From Patescibacteria group bacterium (GTDB taxonomy: Bacteria > Patescibacteriota > Minisyncoccia > JAHIHE01), in contig JAHIHE010000067.1 in NCBI GenBank assembly GCA_018899995.1, positions 1 through 7,304 of the forward strand: a DNA stretch of 7,304 nucleotides, read 5' to 3'. Under the pieces are notes generated by a model. It was not told the DNA's origin. It was given only the letters and a program-made list of their open reading frames with translations, and ran no database searches. Below, piece by piece: positions 1-3,613 of the stretch. The first letter of the stretch is position 1. Each line of letters starts with the position of its first letter. A program made the position numbers and the translations under genes.

Positions 1-2
1 CC

Positions 3-27
3 CTTATTCGCGCGAATAGGCGAATAA
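3..27 (+). repeat. Interspersed stem-loop repeat, copy 1
   Basis: This is the symmetric form of the repeat. Eight-base arms TTATTCGC (4-11) and GCGAATAA (20-27) are exact reverse complements separated by the 8-nt GCGAATAG. The left arm can alternatively pair with the adjacent GCGAAT, because ATTCGC-GCGAAT is itself a perfect 12-bp palindrome, so two competing hairpins are possible. It lies at the extreme left edge of the window, so I cannot tell whether it follows a gene. Confidence 0.8.
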
Positions 28-123
28 TCCTGTTTTTTTCTTTTCAATCTCTTTTCCCACTAACTGAATTTTCTTGCTATAGCATAAATTTTCAGTTAAG
101 GACTTTGTTTCTTTTTCCCATCT

Positions 124-147
124 CTTATTCGCGCGAATGGGCGAATA
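124..147 (+). repeat. Interspersed stem-loop repeat, copy 2
   Basis: Same family and orientation as copy 1. The left arm TATTCGC pairs with GCGAATA on the right, with GCGAATGG between. The outermost base pair is lost: the right side reads GAATAC instead of GAATAA. Confidence 0.8.
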
Positions 148-276
148 CTAATTTTAAAAATTAATTCATATTGAAAATATAACCCCAAAATTTTCAAAAG
201 ATCTTATTAAAGGCAAAATCGCGGAAATAATTTTCAATCAAATTTTCCGCAAATATTAATTTTCTCCCATAACCTA

Positions 277-310
277 TACCCTTATTCGCGCGAATGGGCG
301 AATAAGGGTA
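277..310 (+). repeat. Interspersed stem-loop repeat, copy 3, with 13-bp perfect stem
   Basis: This is the best preserved hairpin of the family. The repeat core begins at 281. The flanking bases TACCC on the left and GGGTA on the right extend the complementarity to a perfect 13-bp inverted repeat (277-289 with 298-310) around the 8-nt GCGAATGG. The matched flanks suggest that the stem, not only the core sequence, is maintained or copied. Confidence 0.85.
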
Positions 311-340
311 GAATAAACTTTATCTTTTCTGTCTTATGCC

Positions 341-366
341 CTAATTCGCGCGAATAGTGGAATAAG
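341..366 (+). repeat. Interspersed stem-loop repeat, copy 4 (asymmetric form)
   Basis: This copy has the second form of the family: left arm CTAATTC, central palindrome ATTCGC-GCGAAT, and right arm GGAATAAG. The outer arms pair with one A-A mismatch. It ends 14 nt before the TATAAT of the putative ArsR promoter, so its right arm lies where a -35 element would sit. Confidence 0.8.
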
Positions 367-386
367 AAAAGGAAATGCTGTATAAT
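358..386 (+). promoter_or_regulatory. Putative promoter of the ArsR-type gene
   Basis: A perfect TATAAT -10 hexamer lies at 381-386, about 29 nt before the start codon. At 17-bp spacing the -35 would be TGGAAT (358-363), only a partial match and derived from the right arm of repeat copy 4. No better -35 is visible. The -10 is convincing by sequence; the -35 is inference. Confidence 0.45.
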
Positions 387-414
387 AATAGAAGGTTGAG
401 GTATTGAAAACATT

Positions 415-687
415 ATGGCAAACGATCTTAGAAATTTAGAAAAGATTTTGAAGGCATTAGCAAACAAGCGGCGTCTTGCGATTCTTGAATATTTGAAGTC
501 CAACAAAGAGGCCTCGGTGGGAGAAATTGCTCGCGTAATAAATTTATCAATCAAGGCGACATCCAAGCACCTCAACATTTTATCGTCATTGGATATTTTG
601 GAAAGAAATCAAATCGGACCGCAAATGTTTTATTATTTAGCTTCCGGTCAAAAACAAATTACTAAACACCTTCTGTCTCTCCTCTAA
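415..687 (+). CDS. ArsR-like winged-helix transcriptional regulator
   Basis: A 90-residue protein built almost wholly from one winged helix-turn-helix domain of the ArsR/SmtB type. 'KALANKRRLAILEYL' (about residues 13-27) is the usual first long helix. 'SVGEIARVINLS' and 'ATSKHLNILSSLDILE' (about 34-63) are the HTH with its recognition helix. The wing follows near 'RNQIGPQMFYYL'. Proteins of this family bind DNA as dimers and usually repress. This one has no cysteine, so the classic thiol metal site is absent and any inducer is unknown. The start is preceded by TATAAT (381-386). A GAGG lies 13 nt upstream, too far for normal spacing. The stop codon TAA (685-687) lies inside repeat copy 5. Small regulators like this are common in Patescibacteria; the target cannot be read from the sequence. 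Confidence 0.88.
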   Translation: MANDLRNLEKILKALANKRRLAILEYLKSNKEASVGEIARVINLSIKATSKHLNILSSLDILERNQIGPQMFYYLASGQKQITKHLLSLL

Positions 688-709
688 TTCGCGCGAATGG
701 GGGAATAAG
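684..709 (+). repeat. Interspersed stem-loop repeat, copy 5, carrying a stop codon
   Basis: Asymmetric form with left arm CTAATTC, core GCGCGAAT, and right arm GGAATAAG. Flanks extend the pairing: CTCT on the left matches AGAG on the right, giving nine positions with a single A-A mismatch. The TAA in its left arm (685-687) is the stop codon of the ArsR-type gene, so the gene end and the repeat overlap. Confidence 0.82.
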
Positions 710-758
710 AGATTGATAAGAAAGATCTGTTGCTTGAAAAAATACAATAATAAACAAT

Positions 759-1049
759 ATGTATTACCTCTACATCCTAAAATGCGCTGATAAGACATTA
801 TATACTGGCATTACCGTAAATTTACAGCGGCGTACAAAAGAACACAATTCTTCCAATCTTGGCGCGAAATATACGAGGTCACGAAGGCCGGTCAAATTGG
901 TATATTCCAAAAAATTTCGCAGTCGCTCAACCGCTTGCCTGGAAGAAGCGAGGATCAAAACATTATCAAGAAAAGAAAAACTGGAGATGATAAAAAACAA
1001 TTCTTCATCTACCCCTAATTCGCGCGAATGGTGGAATAAGGAAGATTAA
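759..1049 (+). CDS. GIY-YIG endonuclease domain protein (UPF0213/YhbQ-like)
   Basis: A 96-residue single-domain GIY-YIG protein. The signature appears as 'YIL' (residues 5-7) and 'YTG' (15-17). It is followed by the conserved Arg in 'NLQRRTKEHN' (24/25) with His29, then 'GAKYTRSRRPVKLVY', and the acidic residue in 'LEEARIK' (Glu62/63) that would hold the catalytic metal. This matches the UPF0213 family, small DNA nucleases related to the UvrC N-terminal and SLX1 domains. The cellular role is not firmly known; DNA repair or processing is the usual inference. The domain ends near residue 80. The tail Pro86-Lys94 is encoded by repeat copy 6 (1015-1040), and the stop lies 7 nt beyond it. No Shine-Dalgarno is visible. 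A TACAAT (743-748) is a possible -10 but lacks a good -35. Confidence 0.9.
   Translation: MYYLYILKCADKTLYTGITVNLQRRTKEHNSSNLGAKYTRSRRPVKLVYSKKFRSRSTACLEEARIKTLSRKEKLEMIKNNSSSTPNSREWWNKED
1015..1040 (+). repeat. Interspersed stem-loop repeat, copy 6, inside a coding region
   Basis: Asymmetric form (CTAATTC ... GGTGGAATAAG) with CC and GG flanks extending the stem. It is read in frame as the last residues of the GIY-YIG protein (PNSREWWNK). Here the frame reads AAT-TCG across the arm and so avoids the TAA that ends the ArsR-type gene in copy 5. Confidence 0.85.
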
Positions 1050-1065
1050 TAAATAATTTTATATA

Positions 1066-1629
1066 ATGAGCAATAAAAAGTTTAATAACCTGTCAGAGCA
1101 AGAATTGGTTGATATTTTAAATCAAGGTAAATTATCCGATAAGGAATTAATGGATTTGGTTGAAGCAATGAAAAATTGGGGTTTAAGCGGGTCGATTATG
1201 GCAGTAGACGACCCAAATAGCGAAGAGGGAAAAGCAGCTATTGAGTATATTGAATACCACAAGAAATTACCAGAAAGCTATTATAAAAATATGCCCAAGG
1301 AAGAAATTGAAAAGGCGGGCAAAGTTTTATCATCTCAAAAGGCGATCACAGAGGACAAAAAACGAGCTTTAATGATATTAGCGCATACCGGAAATATCGC
1401 GGCTTATAAAATTCTTGAGGAATATGAGAAGAATCCCGATCTGGAATTGAAAATTTGGATTAATTTAGCCGTGCAAGAATGCCAGAGTTTTTTAAAAAGA
1501 GATATTATTGGTCAACCGGTATTAACGGTCGGCAGGATAACAAAGGTTGGGCGAAATGATTCTTGTCTATGCGGATCTGGCAAGAAGTTTAAAAAATGCT
1601 GTTTAAATAAATATTTATGCGAAAGTTGA
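1066..1629 (+). CDS. SEC-C zinc-binding motif protein with HEAT-like helices
   Basis: A 187-residue soluble protein. The C-terminus has a clear SEC-C motif, 'GRNDSCLCGSGKKFKKCC' (162-179), with zinc ligands Cys167, Cys169, Cys178 and Cys179. The same motif closes SecA, where it binds Zn and contacts SecB, but it also occurs in many unrelated proteins, so it does not imply secretion. Residues about 95-145 ('ALMILAHTGNIAAYKILEEYEKNPDLELKIWINLAVQECQ', here broken only by helix turns) look like one or two HEAT-type helical repeats. The N-terminal third is charged and helical, starting with an 'LSEQELVDILNQGKLSDKEL' pattern. The start follows the GIY-YIG stop by 16 nt with no Shine-Dalgarno. Its last 13 nt overlap the start of the metallopeptidase gene, suggesting translational coupling. 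Function unknown; a protein-binding or adaptor role is a guess. Confidence 0.87.
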   Translation: MSNKKFNNLSEQELVDILNQGKLSDKELMDLVEAMKNWGLSGSIMAVDDPNSEEGKAAIEYIEYHKKLPESYYKNMPKEEIEKAGKVLSSQKAITEDKKRALMILAHTGNIAAYKILEEYEKNPDLELKIWINLAVQECQSFLKRDIIGQPVLTVGRITKVGRNDSCLCGSGKKFKKCCLNKYLCES

Positions 1630-2021
1630 AGCGGACAGAGTTTGAAAAAATCGTAAAAGAGGGAATAGAGGCGATTCCGAAAAAGTTTTTGCGGAAATTG
1701 GACAATGTGGTAATTGTTATTGAGGACAAACCGACGCCGGCCAAGAAAAAGAAATTAAACATTCATTCGGATTGGGCGCTGTTCGGTTTATACGAAGGCG
1801 TGCCGCAGGCATCGCGGGGAACGAATTATACTGCCGCACTTCCCGATAAAATAACTATTTTTCAAAAGCCGATTGAAAAAGAAGCGCGCGATGAGAAAGA
1901 TATAAAAGAAATGGTAAAAAATACCGTCTGGCACGAAATTGCCCATCATTTCGGAATGGATGAGGCCCGGGTTCGCCGGGTTGAAATTCAAAAGCGAAAA
2001 ACTTCATTTCTTATTCTCTAA
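1617..2021 (+). CDS. Minimal zinc metallopeptidase (zincin-like, PF06262-type)
   Basis: A 134-residue protein with the zinc-metalloprotease motif 'HEIAHHFGMDE' (residues 106-116). His106 and His110 are ligands, Glu107 is the general base, and an acidic residue after the glycine (Asp115 or Glu116) is the likely third ligand. Upstream, 'LFGLYEGVPQASRG' (55-68) and 'LPDKITIFQKPIE' (75-87) match the conserved body of the small 'metallopeptidase family' often called possibl_zincin. No signal peptide or membrane segment is visible, so it should be cytoplasmic; substrates are unknown. The start codon lies inside the SEC-C gene (13-nt overlap), supporting co-expression. The last residues after about 122 ('EIQKRKTSFLIL') look unlike the core and run into what may be a decayed repeat, so the true C-terminus may have been altered. 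Confidence 0.87.
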   Translation: MRKLKRTEFEKIVKEGIEAIPKKFLRKLDNVVIVIEDKPTPAKKKKLNIHSDWALFGLYEGVPQASRGTNYTAALPDKITIFQKPIEKEARDEKDIKEMVKNTVWHEIAHHFGMDEARVRRVEIQKRKTSFLIL

Positions 2022-2030
2022 AATTCGCGC
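2015..2030 (+). repeat. Possible decayed fragment of the interspersed repeat
   Basis: TCTCTAAAATTCGCGC resembles the left half of copy 5 (CTCTAATTCGCGC) with two extra A residues, and it contains the stop codon of the metallopeptidase gene (2019-2021). The right half is not recognisable. Short match, so weak support. Confidence 0.35.
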
Positions 2031-2049
2031 CGCGCCACTTTCTCTATCT

Positions 2050-2190
2050 CTTATTCGCCCCGAACTAAATTCCGCAGGCGGGTTAATCGTATAAGTGCGT
2101 TAATTTCTCGGTATCGCCTTCGGCTCGCATTATTTTAATGCGAGATTATTTAAAGAATTAGTACGGGGCAGGCGCGAATGGTGGAATAAG
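2050..2190 (+). repeat. Interspersed repeat copy 7, split by a structured insert
   Basis: The left part CTTATTCG (2050-2057) and the right part CGCGAATGGTGGAATAAG (2173-2190) together make one complete repeat copy, interrupted by 115 nt. The arms can still pair (CTTATTC with GAATAAG, or ATTCG with CGAAT), so the element would fold as one long hairpin carrying the insert at its tip. It lies just before a strong promoter. Confidence 0.7.
2058..2168. repeat. 111-nt inverted-repeat cassette inserted in a repeat copy
   Basis: The ends are complementary. CCCCG (2058-2062) pairs with CGGGG (2164-2168), and ACTAA-ATTC (2064-2072) pairs with GAATTAGT (2155-2162) apart from one bulged A and one mismatch. 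Inside are the palindromic CCGCAGGCGG (2072-2081), a TTAATCG/CGTTAA hairpin, and a perfect 9-bp hairpin with 3-nt loop (2124-2144, CTCGCATTA/TAATGCGAG). It has no coding potential. I see no clean target-site duplication. It could be a MITE-like insertion or an elaborated loop of the host repeat. Confidence 0.55.
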
Positions 2191-2201
2191 CAAACAAATA
2201 T

Positions 2202-2229
2202 TTGACAAAAATTTTACGCGGTATATAAT
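2202..2229 (+). promoter_or_regulatory. Strong sigma70-type promoter P1 upstream of the structured RNA candidate
   Basis: A perfect -35 TTGACA (2202-2207), a 16-bp spacer and a perfect -10 TATAAT (2224-2229) predict a transcript starting near 2236. No open reading frame follows before the T7 run at 2382-2388, so its first product would be the structured RNA, or a long leader if transcription reads into rpsL. Confidence 0.75.
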
Positions 2230-2235
2230 GGAAAA

Positions 2236-2388
2236 TAATGGATGTTAAGCATCTATGGGTGTTTGACCCCGTTAGAAACCTTGACCTGTTTTCACGATTA
2301 AGATTAATCGTAAGGCGAAGCCGCTTCGCTTGACGACCTCTATATTTGTGAGGTCGTTTTGGGTTTCTAACGGGGTTGACATTTTTTT
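2236..2388 (+). ncRNA. Candidate structured RNA (closed multi-hairpin) before rpsL
   Basis: Predicted from sequence alone. The perfect 14-bp inverted repeat CCCCGTTAGAAACC (2267-2280) / GGTTTCTAACGGGG (2362-2375) extends to 18 pairs if two G-U pairs are allowed (2263-2280 with 2362-2379). It encloses three consecutive hairpins: ACGATTA/TAATCGT (2294-2311), GCGAAG/CTTCGC (2315-2329) and ACGACCTC/GAGGTCGT (2333-2357). The stem is followed two bases later by seven T residues (2382-2388), as in an intrinsic terminator. A small hairpin, GATG/CATC, sits near the predicted 5' end (2241-2253). It matches none of tRNA, SRP RNA, 6S, tmRNA or RNase P that I can recognise. Alternatives are an rpsL attenuator or a MITE-like insertion flanked by TTGA on both sides. 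Confidence 0.5.
2333..2360 (+). terminator. Possible internal terminator hairpin
   Basis: An 8-bp stem ACGACCTC/GAGGTCGT with a 9-nt loop runs directly into TTTT. It could terminate P1 transcripts on its own, but the T run is short and is followed by GGG. It is also the third hairpin of the structured RNA candidate. Confidence 0.35.
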
Positions 2389-2404
2389 AAATTTTGCTTA
2401 CAAT
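2376..2404 (+). promoter_or_regulatory. Strong sigma70-type promoter P2 of the str operon
   Basis: A perfect -35 TTGACA (2376-2381), a 17-bp spacer and TACAAT (2399-2404) predict a transcript starting near 2411, about 77 nt before rpsL. The -35 begins at the first base after the GGGG end of the 14-bp inverted repeat, and its spacer contains the T7 run, so the upstream RNA's 3' end and this promoter overlap physically. Confidence 0.78.
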
Positions 2405-2411
2405 ATATTAT

Positions 2412-2480
2412 AAATTAAAAATTTTCAGCCCAAGGCTGATGAGCCGCCTGCGGAAACTTTTCACTTTACATTTTTAATTT
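2412..2480 (+). promoter_or_regulatory. Foldable rpsL leader
   Basis: An 11-bp perfect A/T stem, AAATTAAAAAT (2412-2422) with ATTTTTAATTT (2470-2480), encloses a 6-bp hairpin TCAGCC/GGCTGA (from 2425) and the small palindrome CCGCCTGCGG (2434-2443). The right arm ends seven bases before the rpsL start codon, and no Shine-Dalgarno lies between. Autoregulation of the str operon by S7 is known in E. coli, but that site is between rpsL and rpsG; a role for this fold is speculation. Confidence 0.35.
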
Positions 2481-2487
2481 TATTACA

Positions 2488-2901
2488 ATGTCCACGATTC
2501 AGCAACTAATCAGGAAGCCGAGGAAAAAAATAAGGCGCAAAACCAAAGCGCCTGCTTTAGCGAGCATTTTTAACACTTTGAAAATCAAATCAAAAGCGGT
2601 AAATAGTCCTTTTAAAAGAGGGGTCTGCGTAAAAGTAGGCACGATTACGCCGAAAAAGCCGAACTCCGCTTTGCGGAAAATCGCCCGCGTGCGACTTACT
2701 AACGGAATGGAAGTAACCGCTTATATCCCGGGCGTGGGGCACAATCTGCAGGAGCACTCGGTGGTAATGATTCGCGGCGGAAAAGTCCGCGATTTGGTCG
2801 GAGTGCGCTATCATGTGGTGCGCGGGATTTTGGACGCCGGCGGAGTGGAGGGCAGAAAGCAGGAGCGATCCAAATACGGCGCGAAAAGGCCGAAAGGATA
2901 G
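2488..2901 (+). CDS. rpsL: 30S ribosomal protein S12
   Basis: S12 of the decoding centre, 137 residues against 124 in E. coli. The hallmark 'TPKKPNSALRK' (54-64), with the lysines that contact 16S rRNA and are changed in streptomycin resistance, is intact. So are 'RVRLTNGMEVTAYIPGVGHNLQEHSVV' (in parts, 67-93) and the C-terminal 'RSKYGAKRPKG'. Two things are odd. Residues about 27-41 are an insertion relative to E. coli, between 'APAL' and 'KRGVC'. The normally near-invariant 'DLPGVRY' loop reads D102-L-V-G-V-R-Y, with Val104 in place of Pro (E. coli Pro90/91, a position linked to streptomycin phenotypes). The Asp that RimO methylthiolates in E. coli is kept. It is the first gene of the str operon, driven by P2. 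The ATG is preceded by AT-rich sequence without Shine-Dalgarno, and the N-terminus 'MSTIQQLIRKPR' fixes the start. Confidence 0.98.
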   Translation: MSTIQQLIRKPRKKIRRKTKAPALASIFNTLKIKSKAVNSPFKRGVCVKVGTITPKKPNSALRKIARVRLTNGMEVTAYIPGVGHNLQEHSVVMIRGGKVRDLVGVRYHVVRGILDAGGVEGRKQERSKYGAKRPKG

Positions 2902-3038
2902 CATATCAATTATCAATTATCAATTATCAATTTTCAATAAATTTTCAATTCTACAATTTTCAAGTTTTTAATTAAAAATTAAATAATTAGGAATTGATTA
3001 GAAATTAAAAATTTAAAATTAGAAATTTACTTAAAACC
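2902..3038 (+). repeat. rpsL-rpsG spacer with heptanucleotide tandem repeat
   Basis: A 137-nt spacer of very low GC. At its left end TATCAAT is repeated four times without gaps (2904-2931), followed by the one-mismatch copy TTTCAAT (2932-2938); looser TTTTCAA units continue to about 2965. A 14-nt palindrome of T and A lies at 2965-2978. No Shine-Dalgarno precedes rpsG, and no promoter with a recognisable -35 is seen. This is longer than spacers in most str operons. Confidence 0.7.
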
Positions 3039-3509
3039 ATGGCTCGGAGAAAAAGAAAATATACAAGAGAAATTTTGCCGGATTGGAAATTCCACAATTT
3101 AGATGTGGCGAAATTCGTTGATTACATTATGGAAAGGGGCAAGAAAACTGTCGCGGAAAAAATCGTCTACGGAGCGCTTGACATTCTGAAAGAAAAAACC
3201 CAAAAAGAGCCGCTAATGGTTTTTGAAGCCGCGATAAAAAACGCGACTCCGCTTCTGGAAGTAAAATCACGCAGGGTCGGCGGCGCGACTTATCAGGTGC
3301 CGATGGAAGTGAGAGCCGGAAGAAAATTCGCCCTAGCTTCGCGCTGGATTATTTCCGCTGCGCGGGCGCGGACCGGAAAGCCGATGGCGGAAAAGCTCGC
3401 TCTTGAATTGATTGACGCGGCGAACAATACAGGAACCGCGGTGAAAAAGCGGGCAGACATACACAGGATGGCCGAAGCGAACCGCGCGTTCGCGCATTTC
3501 GTAAGATGA
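3039..3509 (+). CDS. rpsG: 30S ribosomal protein S7
   Basis: S7, 156 residues, the usual bacterial length. It nucleates assembly of the 16S rRNA 3' domain (head) and lines the E site. Conserved stretches include the basic N-terminus 'MARRKRKYTREILPD' and 'VAKFVDYIMERGKKTVAEKIVY' (in parts, 23-44). The signature 'SRRVGGATYQVPMEVR' (about 77-92) forms the beta-hairpin, and 'RWIISAARARTGKPMAEKLALELIDAANNTGTAVKKR' follows in sections. The end, 'DIHRMAEANRAFAHFVR', is typical. It is the second gene of the operon, 137 nt after rpsL. The start is set by the MARR N-terminus; no Shine-Dalgarno is visible. In E. coli S7 represses the operon from the rpsL-rpsG spacer; the spacer here bears no evident resemblance to that site. 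Confidence 0.98.
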   Translation: MARRKRKYTREILPDWKFHNLDVAKFVDYIMERGKKTVAEKIVYGALDILKEKTQKEPLMVFEAAIKNATPLLEVKSRRVGGATYQVPMEVRAGRKFALASRWIISAARARTGKPMAEKLALELIDAANNTGTAVKKRADIHRMAEANRAFAHFVR

Positions 3510-3524
3510 ATTCAATTAAGCAAT

Positions 3525-3586
3525 TTAACAATTAAGCAATTTGGCATTTTTAGCGCCAGCTTAATAGCATTTTGTTTAATTGTTAA
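3525..3586 (+). repeat. Inverted repeat in the rpsG-fusA spacer
   Basis: TTAACAATTAA (3525-3535) and TTAATTGTTAA (3576-3586) are perfect 11-bp complements. Their loop contains a smaller TGGC/GCCA hairpin. CAATTAAGCAATTT-type units are also directly repeated around 3513-3541. There is no T run after it, so it is not an obvious terminator; it could modulate fusA expression. Confidence 0.5.
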
Positions 3587-3613
3587 TTTGTTTAATTGGT
3601 ATATTGATTTCTT

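Larger units (their letters stand above)
28..414. other. Gene-free AT-rich leader region with several dyads
   Basis: I see no credible coding region here. The stretch contains three further repeat copies and several unrelated hairpins. TAACTGAA (61-68) pairs with TTCAGTTA (91-98) and is concentric with the 10-bp palindrome at 75-84. TTGAAAAT (171-178) pairs with ATTTTCAA (190-197). GCGGAAA (221-227) pairs with TTTCCGC (244-250). The sequence between them is AT-rich, with pyrimidine-rich stretches near 30-60 and 105-125. The only long frame (minus strand, about 282-578) runs through two repeat copies and across the start of the ArsR gene, so I treat it as spurious. Confidence 0.6.

Noticed and set aside
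397..401. GAGG as a Shine-Dalgarno for the ArsR-type gene
   Set aside because: It is 13 nt from the start codon, beyond normal spacing, and no in-frame earlier start fits better.
282..578. Minus-strand open frame of 98 codons across the left repeats and the ArsR gene
   Set aside because: It reads through two repeat copies and antisense to the HTH domain; no recognisable domain or promoter.
3..1040. CRISPR array interpretation of the repeats
   Set aside because: Spacing between copies is irregular (roughly 30 to 330 nt), copies overlap genes, and no cas gene is present.
2267..2375. tRNA or known housekeeping RNA for the cloverleaf-like structure
   Set aside because: The closing stem is 14 bp rather than 7, arm sizes and loops do not fit tRNA, no TTC loop or CCA end is seen, and the hallmark SRP, 6S or tmRNA sequences are absent.
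2590..2916. Minus-strand open frame opposite rpsL
   Set aside because: Antisense shadow of a highly conserved ribosomal gene; no supporting motif.
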